From the NCBI GenBank assembly GCA_002389665.1, contig DGNO01000002.1:16417-80416 (forward strand): 64,000 nucleotides of DNA, written 5' to 3'. The translations under genes were made by a program, and so were the position numbers. The notes beneath the pieces are model-generated. The model worked only from the letters and a program-made list of their open reading frames with translations. It was not told the origin of the DNA and did no database searches. The DNA is from Rhodobiaceae bacterium UBA4490 (GTDB lineage Bacteria; Pseudomonadota; Alphaproteobacteria; Parvibaculales; Parvibaculaceae). Shown here one piece after another: positions 18,320 to 27,156 of this stretch (the stretch's first letter is position 1; every line of letters starts with the position of its first letter).

Positions 18320-19183
18320 ATGCGCTCCTTGCTCTTTGTGCCGGGTGACAGCGAAAAGAAACAGGCCAAGGCCCAGGATAGCGGCGCGGACGCGCTTATC
18401 CTGGACATGGAAGATTCCGTCGCCCTTTCGGCGAAGGAAACCGCGCGGGCCATGACCGCCGAATATGTAAAAGGCGCACCCGCAACGGGCCCCAAACTTA
18501 TCGTGCGCATGAACGCACTCGACACGCCTTTCTGGGAAGAGGATTTGAAAGCCATCGTCCCCGCCCGACCCTTCGCCGTTATGGTGCCGAAAACGATCTC
18601 GGGCGCCTGCATCGCAAAAGTCGCCGGGGCGCTGGATAGGCTCGAACAGGAAAACGGTCTGCCGGAAGGAACCGTAAAGCTCTGCAATGTGGCGACGGAA
18701 ACCGCCGCCTCCCTCTTCAATATGGGCAGTTACGCAGGCGCAAGCCCCAGGCTCTTTGCGATGACCTGGGGCGCGGAAGACCTTGCCGCCGATCTTGGCG
18801 CGCGCTCCAACAAGGATGAAAGCGGCGCTTATACCGGCCCCTATCAGCTTGCCCGCACGCTCTGCCTTCTCGGCGCCGTGGCGGCAGAGGCCATGCCCAT
18901 CGATTCCATCTGCAAGGAATTCCGCGATGAAGCGGCCTTGCGGGCGGAAACCCGCGCCGGGCTGCGCGATGGCTTTACCGGCAAAATGGCGATCCACCCC
19001 GCCCAGGTGCCGGTGATCAACGAGGTCTATACGCCGAGCGATGATGACCTTGCCCATGCCCGCGCCATTGTGAAAGCCTTTGAGGAGGCCGGTGATGTGG
19101 GCGTTGTAAGCCTGGACGGTGTGATGCTCGACCGCCCGCATTTGAAACAGGCGGAGCGCATTCTCGCCAAAGCGGCAGGATAA
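18320..19183 (+). CDS. HpcH/HpaI aldolase / CitE-like lyase
   Basis: TIM-barrel Mg-dependent C-C lyase of the CitE/malyl-CoA lyase family, 287 residues. It begins MRSLLFVPGDSEKKQAKA, and the substrate/metal segment is ADALILDMEDSVALSAK. The Arg of IVRMNALDTPFWEEDL and the Glu of CNVATETAASLFNM are typical. The C terminus has GFTGKMAIHPAQVPVIN. It could be an L-malyl/citramalyl-CoA lyase or a (3S)-malyl-CoA thioesterase; the sequence alone does not decide. It is coupled to the MaoC gene upstream, and the PhyH gene follows 18 bp downstream. Confidence 0.88.
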   Translation: MRSLLFVPGDSEKKQAKAQDSGADALILDMEDSVALSAKETARAMTAEYVKGAPATGPKLIVRMNALDTPFWEEDLKAIVPARPFAVMVPKTISGACIAKVAGALDRLEQENGLPEGTVKLCNVATETAASLFNMGSYAGASPRLFAMTWGAEDLAADLGARSNKDESGAYTGPYQLARTLCLLGAVAAEAMPIDSICKEFRDEAALRAETRAGLRDGFTGKMAIHPAQVPVINEVYTPSDDDLAHARAIVKAFEEAGDVGVVSLDGVMLDRPHLKQAERILAKAAG

Positions 19184-19201
19184 AAAGACCGGGAGGAGAC
19201 G

Positions 19202-20029
19202 ATGGAGGACAAGCAGAAAGAAGCGCATCTGGCGCGCCTTAGCGAAGACGGCTACACGATCGTCGAAAACGCCATCGAGCCGGATTTCATCGACGCGTTG
19301 AACGAGACCCTGCTTGGCCTTGAAAAGGAGCTCGGCATAGAGCCCGCCTATAATTCCTTCGAAGGGCACAAGACGCTGCGCATCTACAATCTGCTTGCCC
19401 GCGCACGGCTTTTCGAGCGCGTGCCGGTGCATGAGAATGTGCTGCCGCTCATCGAAGGCGTGCTCGACAAGGGTTACCTCATCTCCTCCCTTTCCTCCAT
19501 CGCCATTCTGCCCGGCGAGCGCGCCCAGCCCATTCATTCCGACGATCAGGTGATCGGCCTCACCCGGCCGCATAAATCCGTCGTCTGCAATTCCATGTGG
19601 GCACTCAGTGATTTTACGGAAGAAAACGGCGCAACGCGCCTCGTGCCCGGCAGCCACAAATGGGATCATTGCCCGACCTACGGCGAGCATTACGCATCCA
19701 TTCCCGCCGAAATGCCGAAAGGCTCGGTGCTGGTCTGGGTGGGCAGCCTCTGGCATGGGGGCGGCGCGCATAAAGCTGAAGAGCGCCGCACGGGCCTTGC
19801 GATGAATTATTGCGCGGGCTTCATCCGCCAGCAGGAGAACCAGCAGCTCGGCATTCCGCTGGAGCGGGTGAAAGAGTTTTCCCCGCGCTTGCAGGAGCTT
19901 GCCGGTTTCGGCACCTATCAGGGCTTGATCGGCCATATCGACAAGCAAAGCCCGCGCGAGGCGGTGCTGGGCCAGAAAGGCGGCCATAAGTCGATCTGGG
20001 ATCACGACAAGAAGGAACCGGTCTCCTGA
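19202..20029 (+). CDS. Phytanoyl-CoA dioxygenase family protein
   Basis: Fe(II)/2-oxoglutarate oxygenase of the PhyH family, 275 residues. The iron facial triad is visible: HSD at 112-114 in QPIHSDDQVIG, and a distal His in GSLWHGGGAHKAEERRTG; the Arg for 2-oxoglutarate follows in the same stretch. Family members hydroxylate branched acyl-CoAs or small metabolites. GGGAGGAGACG precedes the ATG. It is third in an operon after MaoC and CitE-like genes, which suggests a CoA ester or its acid as substrate (inference). Confidence 0.87.
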   Translation: MEDKQKEAHLARLSEDGYTIVENAIEPDFIDALNETLLGLEKELGIEPAYNSFEGHKTLRIYNLLARARLFERVPVHENVLPLIEGVLDKGYLISSLSSIAILPGERAQPIHSDDQVIGLTRPHKSVVCNSMWALSDFTEENGATRLVPGSHKWDHCPTYGEHYASIPAEMPKGSVLVWVGSLWHGGGAHKAEERRTGLAMNYCAGFIRQQENQQLGIPLERVKEFSPRLQELAGFGTYQGLIGHIDKQSPREAVLGQKGGHKSIWDHDKKEPVS

Positions 20030-20075
20030 TCCCGTGCTTCATGCTATGCTGGCTTCATCCAGGATGGGGGCGAAG

Positions 20076-20375
20076 ATGAGCTGGAGAGATTTGACCATTA
20101 AACGCGTTGCAAGCCTTGCCTTGGCCGTTGCCACGGGCATTGCGGCTTTTCTGATTTATCTGGAAAGCGCGCTGGGCGGTTTTTGCATTGCCGTGCTGGC
20201 GCTGGTTCTAGCGGCGGGCGGCTTTCTCGACCGGCGCGTCTCGGGCGGCTTTGCGTCGGACGATCTTGAAGGGCGCAAGGCCGCACTGCGCGGCGTTGCC
20301 GTGCGCCAGGGCCGCGCCATGACACGGCGCGAGGAAGGCGAGATCAGCGGCGCCCCGCCTTCGGGCAATGCTTAA
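20076..20375 (+). CDS. Small two-helix membrane protein, unknown
   Basis: A 99-residue protein with two adjacent hydrophobic segments (RVASLALAVATGIAAFLIYL and GGFCIAVLALVLAAGGFL) and a charged C-terminal cytoplasmic tail rich in Arg. I do not recognise a family. The ATG chosen is the one before SWRDLTIKR, with GGGGGCGAAG upstream. Earlier ATGs at 20034 and 20064 are possible. It is 46 bp after the PhyH gene and could be the last gene of that operon. Confidence 0.55.
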   Translation: MSWRDLTIKRVASLALAVATGIAAFLIYLESALGGFCIAVLALVLAAGGFLDRRVSGGFASDDLEGRKAALRGVAVRQGRAMTRREEGEISGAPPSGNA

Positions 20376-20387
20376 GCGCAGGCCCCT

Positions 20388-20981
20388 TCAGCCTTTCCAG
20401 TAACTCACCCGCTCTTCAAGCGGCGGGCGCACGCGCTCATCGGGCTTAGCGGTAGCGGAGCCGAGATAGATGAAACCGGCCACCCGATCGCCTTTCCTCA
20501 TGCCGAGGAGCTTATGCACCTTCTTATCGAACGCATACCATTCCGTCAGCCATTGCGCGGCAAGGCCGAGCGCGCTCGCGGCAACCAGCATGTTCTGGCA
20601 GACAGCCCCGGCGGAAAGCCGCTGCTCCCATTTCGGAATTTTGGGGTGATCTTCGGCGGTGGAAATTACCGCCACAACAACCGGCGCGCGCATCAGACGC
20701 TCAGCTTCTAGCGCCACGCGTTTCGCCTCCGCCTTGGGTTCTTGCTCCTTGAAGATACGGGCAAGCTCTTCACCGAAAGCCGCGCGCGCCTCGCCTTCGA
20801 AAACGACGAAGCGCCAGGGCCCAAGCTTGCCGTGATCGGGCACGCGCCAGCCTGCTTCCAATATCTGCTCAAGCTCGGCCTTGCTCGGCCCCGGCCCTTG
20901 CATGTCCTTCGCCGTGACCGAGCGGCGGGCAAGCAGCACATCGAGAAAACCGGGCAGCGCAGGAAGCGGCGTCGCACTCAT
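20388..20981 (-). CDS. Nitroreductase family protein
   Basis: FMN-dependent NAD(P)H oxidoreductase of the nitroreductase fold, 197 residues. LLARRSVTAKDMQGPGPS (the RRS FMN-phosphate site) is near the N terminus. WRVPDHGKLGPWRFVVFEG and ASALGLAAQWLTEWYAFD match the YdjA-like branch, as does the C-terminal GFIYLGSATAKPDERVRP. YdjA-type enzymes reduce nitroaromatics or other electrophiles; the physiological substrate is unknown. AAAGGA precedes the ATG. It ends 12 bp after the convergent small membrane gene. Confidence 0.88.
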   Translation of the reverse strand: MSATPLPALPGFLDVLLARRSVTAKDMQGPGPSKAELEQILEAGWRVPDHGKLGPWRFVVFEGEARAAFGEELARIFKEQEPKAEAKRVALEAERLMRAPVVVAVISTAEDHPKIPKWEQRLSAGAVCQNMLVAASALGLAAQWLTEWYAFDKKVHKLLGMRKGDRVAGFIYLGSATAKPDERVRPPLEERVSYWKG

Positions 20982-21153
20982 GGGAAGTCCTTTTTGCGAA
21001 TCTTTATCAAGAATAGCGAAGTGCTCCTCACATAAGCCATCCGGGCCCATTGTTCAAACCGGCTTCGCGCCTGCCTGCGAGCCGTACTTCACATTTACGC
21101 GCGCAGGCGAGCTTTGCCTTTACCCATGAAAACTTGCGTTTCACCATATTCCG

Positions 21154-21966
21154 ATGGGGGCGGCACACGGGATATGGGGCAGTATCGCGGGATTGGGGTT
21201 GGCGCTGATTGCAAGCGCCCTGCCCGCCCATGCCGGCGCCTGGCCGCAGGAGAAAGGCAAAACGCTCCTCATCGCCTCTTTCACGGTGGCCGAGGTCAGC
21301 CGGGCTTACGGCGCGGACGGGCGCGCGGCCCCCACCAATCCTTTCAGCAAAAAAGAATTTCAGATCTACGCCGAACATGGCTGGCGCGACACCGTCACAC
21401 TGGTCGGCAAGGCCGCCTATTCCAGCGAGATTGTTGAGAGCCCTATCGGGCGGGTCGGCTCGAACGATCTGCGTTTCATCGAAGGGGGCGTGCGTGTGGC
21501 GCTTGGAGAATGGCGGGGTACCCGCATCGCGCTTGAAACGCTGGGCACGCTCACCACCGCCACCTATGAAGGCGACACGTTCTCACCCGAAGCAGGCAAT
21601 GTGGATGTGGAGGGCGCGGTCTATTTCGGCCAGACGACAACACTTCTGGGGCGTGATGCCTTTACCGATCAGCGCGTGGCTTACCGGCTGCGCACCGGCG
21701 GCAAGCCCGACGAGATCAACGCGATTGCGACCGCAGGCGTTCATATGAGCCCGGATTGGACCGTGCTCATCCAATCCTCAAACTTTCTATCCGTCGGCCC
21801 GGAAAACGCGCCGCGCGGCTCAGCCAGCGCTTATAAGGCGCATCTCTCATCCATCATCCGCATGAGCCCCATTCTTTCCGTGGAGATCGGCGGCTACACG
21901 ACCTATGCCGGCATGAACACGGTGAAAGACAGCGGCATCAAACTCGGCTTCTGGTATCACTTTTGA
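21154..21966 (+). CDS. Predicted outer-membrane beta-barrel protein
   Basis: A 270-residue protein with a Sec signal peptide (hydrophobic LGLALIASALPAHA, cleavage likely after AHA). Alternating amphipathic strands run throughout and the C terminus is LGFWYHF, the terminal aromatic typical of barrels inserted by the Bam complex. Strand-like repeats such as FRFIEGGVRVALG-type and IRMSPILSVEIGGYTTYAG support this. No specific family is recognised; it could be a small porin or channel. Upstream in-frame starts exist but this ATG gives a clean signal peptide. It stands alone between genes on the other strand. Confidence 0.6.
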   Translation: MGAAHGIWGSIAGLGLALIASALPAHAGAWPQEKGKTLLIASFTVAEVSRAYGADGRAAPTNPFSKKEFQIYAEHGWRDTVTLVGKAAYSSEIVESPIGRVGSNDLRFIEGGVRVALGEWRGTRIALETLGTLTTATYEGDTFSPEAGNVDVEGAVYFGQTTTLLGRDAFTDQRVAYRLRTGGKPDEINAIATAGVHMSPDWTVLIQSSNFLSVGPENAPRGSASAYKAHLSSIIRMSPILSVEIGGYTTYAGMNTVKDSGIKLGFWYHF

Positions 21967-21981
21967 ATTAACACCCAAAAG

Positions 21982-22533
21982 CTACCGAAGCCGCACGGTA
22001 AGACCTGAGTTCGGCCCCGATGGCAAACCTAATGCAGGCTCAACCCCCACAGACTTTCGAAGATCCGCCAGAAGCGCTTCTGGATCGACGGCAGTACCAA
22101 TTTTCGCTTCCGACTCGGAGCGTGGATTTTTGGCTTCTTTTCCGCGATACACTTCCAATCCACATCCTTCAGCAATCGCTCGACGGCAAAGAGCTCGAGC
22201 ATATAGGCGATTGAACTCGCCTTCGGCTAATGTATCAGGCGCCGTATGAGGAACTTTCGCTGTAGTAGAACCACCACTCGGTTTCTTCCGTTGCTCCTCC
22301 TGTCGAACAAACCCTCGCTCTCGCAATCTTGTCGCTAACGAGTCGTCTGTTCCACTTGTTGCAGCCTCTCGAAGCAACTCCACCCATTCATTTTTTCCGT
22401 TGTCGGTCAAACGACCACTCAAATACACCCCGGACCGTTCAACATCATGGCGAAGTTCTTCAAGCATTTGCGCCCGCGTTGCCTCATCCAAGTTCTCATA
22501 AGTCAGTCCCATTTTTCCGCACTCCATCATCAT
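21982..22533 (-). CDS. Conserved hypothetical protein in a lower-G+C islet
   Basis: A 183-residue soluble protein. The N-terminal part is TYENLDEATRAQMLEELRHD; the middle has LAEGEFNRLYARALCRRAIA and YRGKEAKNPRSESEAKIG. The two halves are joined by a Lys/Ser/Thr-rich stretch. I recall similar unnamed proteins scattered across unrelated bacteria, but I assign no function. Its lines are lower in G+C than neighbours (31 of 60 bases in the line at 22321). The promoter side is very A+T-rich, suggesting transfer. The start could be either of the first ATGs or the one before GLTYEN. Confidence 0.6.
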   Translation of the reverse strand: MMMECGKMGLTYENLDEATRAQMLEELRHDVERSGVYLSGRLTDNGKNEWVELLREAATSGTDDSLATRLRERGFVRQEEQRKKPSGGSTTAKVPHTAPDTLAEGEFNRLYARALCRRAIAEGCGLEVYRGKEAKNPRSESEAKIGTAVDPEALLADLRKSVGVEPALGLPSGPNSGLTVRLR

Positions 22534-22601
22534 AAAAAATCAGAATACGGACAAAATAATCAAATTGGAAATAATTATTTTACTATATGACTTTATTCAT
22601 A
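22534..22601. promoter_or_regulatory. A+T-rich intergenic stretch upstream of the hypothetical gene
   Basis: About 65 bases dominated by A and T (for example AATAATTATTTTACTATAT) between the hypothetical gene start and the thrS terminator. It is unlike the rest of the window and probably holds the promoter of the minus-strand hypothetical gene. I cannot fix the -35/-10 boxes with confidence. Confidence 0.4.
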
Positions 22602-22627
22602 AAAAAGGCCGGGGTGCCCCGGCCTTT
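22602..22627 (-). terminator. Intrinsic terminator of thrS
   Basis: Ten-base arms AAAGGCCGGG / CCCGGCCTTT enclose a 4-base loop. On the minus strand they are followed by TTTTTT overlapping the stem end, seven bases past the thrS stop codon. The orientation fits the thrS transcript. Confidence 0.85.
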
Positions 22628-22634
22628 CCCAATC

Positions 22635-24623
22635 TTATTCGGCAGCTTTTGCCGCGCTTCGGGCGGGCGCAAGATCCGGCGGCAGCGCCTCTTCGCGCAG
22701 CGCGGCAATCGTTTCATCGAGCCCGGCCACCGTCTGATCCTTGGAGCCGAGACGGCGGATGGAGAAAGTCTTTTCCTCCGCCTCGCGCCGGCCCGCGACG
22801 AGAATGACCGGCACCTTGGCGACCGAGTGCTCGCGCACCTTGTAGTTGATCTTCTCGTTCCTCAGATCGAGCTCGACGCGCAGACCCGCCGCGCGCAGCT
22901 TCTCGTAGGACTCGCGCGCATACTCATCCGCATCCGACGTAATCGTCGTGACCACCGCCTGCACGGGCGCGAGCCAGAGCGGGAAGCGGCCTTCATAGTT
23001 CTCGATCATAATGCCGATGAAGCGCTCCAGTGTGCCGAGCACCGCGCGGTGCAGCATGACGGGCCGGTGGCGGCCGCCATCCTCGCCCACATAAGAGGCA
23101 TCGAGACGTTCCGGGAGCACGAAGTCGAGCTGCAGCGTGCCGCATTGCCAGGTCCGCCCGATCGCATCGCGCAGGTGGAATTCGAGCTTCGGCCCGTAGA
23201 AAGCCCCCTCGCCCGGCGCGAACTCGAACTCGAGCCCGGCGGCATTAAGCGCGTCTTCAAGGCCCTTCTCGGCCTTGTCCCAGACATGATCTTCGCCCGC
23301 GCGCACTTCCGGCCGCGTGGCAAGCTTCACCGCAATGTCCGTAAAGCCGAGATCATGATAGACCTTCTGCAAAAGCTCGCAGAAAGCGACGCTCTCCGCC
23401 GTGATCTGGTCTTCCCGGCAGAAAATATGCGCATCGTCCTGCGTCATCTGCCGCACACGCATCAGCCCGTGCAGCGCGCCATGCGCTTCGTTACGGTGAC
23501 AGCAGCCGAACTCGGCCATGCGCAAGGGCAGATCGCGGTAGGATTTGATGCCCTGCTTGAAGATCTGCACATGGGCCGGGCAGTTCATCGGCTTCAGCGC
23601 CATGAACTCCGCCTCGCCGGAAAGCACCGGCGCATCTTCCTCCGTACTCGGAATTTCATCCGGCACGACGAACATGTTCTCGCGGAATTTCGACCAGTGG
23701 CCCGACTGTTCCCAGAACTTGGAATCGAGAAGCTGCGGCGTTTTCACTTCCACATAATCGCTCTCTTCCAGCCGCCGGCGGATATATTGCTCGAGCGCCT
23801 GCCAGATGCGGTAGCCTTTCGGGTGCCAGAAGACCGAACCCTGCGCTTCTTCCTGAAGGTGGAAAAGGTCCATCTCCCGGCCCAGCTTGCGGTGATCGCG
23901 CTTTTCCGCCTCCTCCAGCATATGGAGATAGGCTTTCAGCTCTTTATCATTCGTCCAGGCCGTGCCGTAGATACGCTGCAACTGTTCGTTCTTCGCATCC
24001 CCGCGCCAGTAAGCGCCCGAGACGCGCATCAGCTTGAAAGCCTTGCCGAGCTTGCCCGTGGAAGGCAGGTGCGGCCCGCGGCAGAGGTCCAGCCAGTCAC
24101 CCTGCTTATAGATGCGGATGTCCTCACCGTCCGGGATGTCGTTCACGAGCTCGACTTTGTAAGGCTCGTCGATCTTCTTGAAATAGGCGATCGCCTCGTC
24201 CTTCGACCAGACCTCGCGCACAATGGGTTCGTCCCGGTCGACGATTTCCTGCATCCGCTTTTCGATCTTCTCCAGATCGTCCTCGGAAAAGCGTTCCTCG
24301 CGGTGGAAGTCGTAGAAGAAACCGTTCTCGATCACCGGGCCGATCGTGTCATGGGTACCGGGGAAAAGCTCTTGGACGGCCTGCGCCATGACATGGGCCG
24401 CATCGTGGCGCAGAAGCTCGAGCCCGTCCGGGCTTTCCTTCGTCACCACCTCGACCTTGGCGTCATGGGCGATTTCGGAGCAAAGATCGTCGACCTTCCC
24501 GTCGATCTTTACCGCCACGGCCTTCTTGGCGAGCGATTTGGAAATGCTTTCGGCCAGCTCGAAACCGTTCAAGGCTTTTTCATACTCGCGGACGGACCCG
24601 TCCGGCATCGTCAATTTGATCAT
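22635..24623 (-). CDS. thrS: Threonyl-tRNA synthetase
   Basis: Class II aminoacyl-tRNA synthetase charging tRNA-Thr. From this ATG the protein is 662 residues: TGS domain ([19 protein letters not shown]), editing domain with the HxxxH-type site near [13 protein letters not shown], then the catalytic core with [13 protein letters not shown], motif 2 [16 protein letters not shown] and the zinc ligand Cys in [11 protein letters not shown]. The anticodon domain closes with [14 protein letters not shown]. The open frame continues upstream through yidD, but the ATG before IKLTMPDG is the family start. yidD lies 10 bp upstream on the same strand, so they form an operon. Confidence 0.97.
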   Translation of the reverse strand: MIKLTMPDGSVREYEKALNGFELAESISKSLAKKAVAVKIDGKVDDLCSEIAHDAKVEVVTKESPDGLELLRHDAAHVMAQAVQELFPGTHDTIGPVIENGFFYDFHREERFSEDDLEKIEKRMQEIVDRDEPIVREVWSKDEAIAYFKKIDEPYKVELVNDIPDGEDIRIYKQGDWLDLCRGPHLPSTGKLGKAFKLMRVSGAYWRGDAKNEQLQRIYGTAWTNDKELKAYLHMLEEAEKRDHRKLGREMDLFHLQEEAQGSVFWHPKGYRIWQALEQYIRRRLEESDYVEVKTPQLLDSKFWEQSGHWSKFRENMFVVPDEIPSTEEDAPVLSGEAEFMALKPMNCPAHVQIFKQGIKSYRDLPLRMAEFGCCHRNEAHGALHGLMRVRQMTQDDAHIFCREDQITAESVAFCELLQKVYHDLGFTDIAVKLATRPEVRAGEDHVWDKAEKGLEDALNAAGLEFEFAPGEGAFYGPKLEFHLRDAIGRTWQCGTLQLDFVLPERLDASYVGEDGGRHRPVMLHRAVLGTLERFIGIMIENYEGRFPLWLAPVQAVVTTITSDADEYARESYEKLRAAGLRVELDLRNEKINYKVREHSVAKVPVILVAGRREAEEKTFSIRRLGSKDQTVAGLDETIAALREEALPPDLAPARSAAKAAE

Positions 24624-24633
24624 CGTTTCTCTC

Positions 24634-25059
24634 TTAAACGTGCTTACCGGATGTCCGGCAGGCCGCCTCTTCATTTCCTTTATCCGCTTCCGCCAGATCC
24701 GCTTCCGCCAAACCCGCGTCCGAAAGCCGCCAGACACCATAGCGCCAGGGCGCATAGATGGGCTGGGGCTGAAGCGCCGCCGGCACCGGGTCGAAGCCGT
24801 GGCTGCCCCAAGGGTGGCAGCGGGCAATGCGGGCGAGCGTCAGCCAAAAGCCCCGCCAGGCCCCGTGCCGGCGTACCGCCTCCAGCCCGTATTCCGAGCA
24901 GGTGGGCAAATGGCGGCAGCGCGGCCCGATCAGCGGCGAAATTCCCAGGCGGTAGACCTGGATGAGGCCGATCATCAAAAGGCTTCCCAAAAAGCCTAAA
25001 GGATTACGCGCCACGGCTTTCTCCCGCATTCCCCGCCCCTTTGAGGGCGGCTCGTTCAT
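24634..25059 (-). CDS. yidD: Membrane protein insertion efficiency factor YidD
   Basis: Small amphipathic membrane-associated protein assisting YidC-dependent insertion of inner membrane proteins. The diagnostic core is [23 protein letters not shown], shown in part as [18 protein letters not shown] with its three Cys, followed by [24 protein letters not shown]. The usual genomic place is near yidC/rnpA; here it precedes thrS. It is 141 residues from this ATG, longer than many YidD proteins because of a charged 50-residue C-terminal tail. The start may be ten residues later. Confidence 0.92.
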   Translation of the reverse strand: MNEPPSKGRGMREKAVARNPLGFLGSLLMIGLIQVYRLGISPLIGPRCRHLPTCSEYGLEAVRRHGAWRGFWLTLARIARCHPWGSHGFDPVPAALQPQPIYAPWRYGVWRLSDAGLAEADLAEADKGNEEAACRTSGKHV

Positions 25060-25406
25060 GACTGTGTAGCCGGTATTGAAAGGCGGCTCAACAGCGCGGA
25101 TGGAAGGAAAGGAGACGGCTAAACCGTTCTCATCCTTCAATTTTCATCGATTGTGGGTTGGAAAGAAGCCGCCCGGCGCAAGCTCGCGGGAGACGGCTGG
25201 CCCCGGGGCGCAGGCTTACGCCCGTCCGGAGCCGGGGCTAGTGAGCGTGACGGTGAGCGTGATGGCGCACGCGCGCGCGAAAGCCCGGCGCCCTGCGGGC
25301 CCCGCCTTCAGCATCTTGGCGCTGTTTCTGCCGTAACTCATTGCTGCTCCGTTTTATGCGGTCTCAATATAATAACCGGAATGCTAAGCAAAGGCTAATC
25401 CGCCTT
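25060..25406. other. Intergenic region without a supported gene
   Basis: No frame here shows protein-like composition or a family motif. The only pattern I see is a short tandem direct repeat, GTGAGCGTGA twice with two bases between, at about 25240-25262, and a GC-rich tail. The yidD promoter should lie in the first part. It may be decayed sequence next to the repeat pair that follows. Confidence 0.5.
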
Positions 25407-25434
25407 ATGGACCCCGGGACAAGCCCGGGGTGAC
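25407..25434. repeat. Dispersed GC-rich palindrome, copy A
   Basis: ATGGACCCCGGGACAAGC followed by CCGGGGTGAC: CCCCGGG and CCCGGGG arms around a short loop, flanked by conserved TGGA and TGAC. The same 28 bases occur at 41327-41354 without mismatch. It faces the inverted copy 40 bp downstream. Confidence 0.85.
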
Positions 25435-25474
25435 ACTTTGCGTTTGATGCGACGCCCGCCACCCACATGAGGCC

Positions 25475-25503
25475 GTCACCCCGGCCCCCGTGCCGGGGTC
25501 CAT
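25475..25503. repeat. Dispersed GC-rich palindrome, copy B (inverted)
   Basis: Reads GTCACCCCGGCCCCCGTG then CCGGGGTCCAT, the reverse orientation of copy A with a variant loop. Copies A and B form an inverted pair about 97 bp long, directly upstream of the lower-G+C regulator-desaturase-Coq4-like operon. Confidence 0.85.
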
Positions 25504-25599
25504 AGAGCCTCGGCGAAAAACGGTGGCGCCTAAGCCAAGCCTGCTTTTTCCAGCGATGCCTTGCCACCCAAACGTCCTCTCTCTAATCTTAATTTCATC

Positions 25600-26157
25600 A
25601 TGAGAAAGCCATTTTGGGAGGGGCATTTGGCTGGCACGGAAACATCGCCTGCGACACGACGCTTCACTGATTATTTTGGAGACCTAGGGCCCCGCTGGGG
25701 TTTGCCGTCCGTTCCCTGCCGAATTCATGCCCTGCTCTATTTGCAGTCTTCACCCAAAACATCCGCCGAACTTCAGGCTGATCTCAGTCTGCCACCATCA
25801 GAACTCAAGGATGCCCTTCAATTTCTAGAAGAGTATGGCCTAGTTACCGGCGGTGATGAAGAGGGCTGGCAGACAGCAAACGATCCTTGGGACATGCTCA
25901 TTACAGGGTTGGAAAAGCGGCGCGAACGCGAACTGCCCGATGCGCTTAAGACAATGCGTCTATGCTGGAAGGAAGCGCAAGCCGAACCTGCAACTTCCAC
26001 GACTGCCCGACGCCAATTGGAAAAAATGCTGATGATGGTGGAAGACATTGCCGCTATTGACGCCCAAGCACAAAAACTGTCCGCGCGCAGAGTGAGACAG
26101 ATCGTCGGGTTGACCGGCAAGGTGGCCCGTTTCTTTGGCTCCACGGGAAGGCGGTGA
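25600..26157 (+). CDS. GbsR/MarR-like winged-helix regulator
   Basis: A 185-residue protein with a GbsR-like MarR fold: FTDYFGDLGPRWGLPSVPCR then a winged helix (RIHALLYLQSSPKTSAELQA, LPPSELKDALQFLEEYGLV), followed by a helical C-terminal region that in the family dimerises and may bind an effector. The start is uncertain. The ATG used here lacks a ribosome site, whereas a TTG nine codons on (25627) is preceded by GGGAGGGG and may be the true start. The next gene begins 7 bp after the stop, so it probably controls its own operon. Base composition is lower in G+C than the flanks. Confidence 0.7.
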   Translation: MRKPFWEGHLAGTETSPATRRFTDYFGDLGPRWGLPSVPCRIHALLYLQSSPKTSAELQADLSLPPSELKDALQFLEEYGLVTGGDEEGWQTANDPWDMLITGLEKRRERELPDALKTMRLCWKEAQAEPATSTTARRQLEKMLMMVEDIAAIDAQAQKLSARRVRQIVGLTGKVARFFGSTGRR

Positions 26158-26163
26158 GCTGAC

Positions 26164-27156
26164 ATGCCCGAAACGACAAAACAGCCGGATGCTTTCAAGG
26201 TAAATTCCCTAAAAAATCTCGACGAGGCATGCCCCGTTCACGGTCACGTTGTTTGGGATCCGGCGCGCTCACTCTGGAACACCCTGATGTTTGGCGGCGC
26301 ACTCTTGCTCGGCCCAATGTTCTTTACATGGGATGCGTTTGCTGTCTTTCTTGCTACAGCAGCTATCACGCTCTGCGCAGGTCATTCGGTAGGTTTCCAT
26401 AGACGCCTTATCCACCAGAGCTTTGAATGCCCGAAATGGCTTGAGCGCCTTCTGGTCTGGTGCGGCACTGCTGTTGGCATGGGCGGACCGCTTTGGACGA
26501 TTCGCCTTCATGACTTCCGTGATTGGGCGCAGCGTCAGAAGGATTGTCATCCCTTTCTAAGGCACGAAAAAGGATTGCTCATGGACGGCATCCTTTATCT
26601 CCACGGAAAATTAAAACTCGACAACCCGCCAAGCTTCGATCCAGGTCCAGGTATCGCTGACGATCCATTTTACCACTTTCTCGACAGAACATGGATGGCG
26701 CATCAAATACCCGTCGCTGTCGTTCTTTTTGCCCTAGGTGGTTGGTCTTGGGTGGTCTGGGGTGTGTTTGTGCGCGTCGCCGCCTGCACAACCATGCACT
26801 GGTTCATTTCATATTTCGCCCATACGCGAGGCCCACAAGATTGGACGGTGGACGGTGCGATTATCCAAGCTCACAATGTCCCCATAATGGCCATCCCAAC
26901 GATGGGGGAAAGCTGGCACAGCAACCATCACGCCTTTCCCCGCTCCGCTCGGCACGGCCTGTACCCTGGTCAAATTGACCTCGGCTGGTATTTCATAAAA
27001 TTTTTGGAGTTTTTCGGACTTGCTTGGAACATTAAGTTACCCGCTAACCTGCCGCCGCGCCCGGGTATCAGTCCAGTGACCGATCGTGCAATGTCGATTG
27101 CCTCACCACTTCAGGCCGCACTTTCAGATCGCCCCCTGGAGACACCAAGTGAGTGA
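26164..27156 (+). CDS. Membrane fatty acid desaturase family protein
   Basis: A 330-residue membrane protein of the acyl-CoA/lipid desaturase superfamily. The first His box is GHSVGFHRRLIH (H74, H79, H84) and the third is ESWHSNHHAFP (HxxHH). The second box is not the usual HxxHH: it reads RLHDFRDWAQRQKDCH. Hydrophobic stretches occur near 42-72, 96-112, 180-205 and 210-225. Enzymes of this fold use a di-iron centre to insert a double bond in an acyl chain; the altered box leaves the regiochemistry and even activity open. It overlaps the next gene by 8 bases and follows the regulator by 7 bp. Confidence 0.78.
   Translation: MPETTKQPDAFKVNSLKNLDEACPVHGHVVWDPARSLWNTLMFGGALLLGPMFFTWDAFAVFLATAAITLCAGHSVGFHRRLIHQSFECPKWLERLLVWCGTAVGMGGPLWTIRLHDFRDWAQRQKDCHPFLRHEKGLLMDGILYLHGKLKLDNPPSFDPGPGIADDPFYHFLDRTWMAHQIPVAVVLFALGGWSWVVWGVFVRVAACTTMHWFISYFAHTRGPQDWTVDGAIIQAHNVPIMAIPTMGESWHSNHHAFPRSARHGLYPGQIDLGWYFIKFLEFFGLAWNIKLPANLPPRPGISPVTDRAMSIASPLQAALSDRPLETPSE

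Noticed and set aside
18290..20005. Long minus-strand frame opposite the CitE-like and PhyH genes
   Set aside because: No motif, no ribosome site, and both plus-strand genes are clear.
24624..24827. N-terminal extension of ThrS overlapping yidD
   Set aside because: The extension has no family similarity, and the ATG before the TGS domain gives the normal protein.
22587..24965. Very long open frame opposite thrS and yidD
   Set aside because: It is the complement of strongly conserved thrS codons in a GC-rich genome. Its translation is Arg/His/Leu-biased with no motif.
25240..25262. Short tandem repeat GTGAGCGTGA x2
   Set aside because: Too short and only two units. Not a CRISPR or satellite array.
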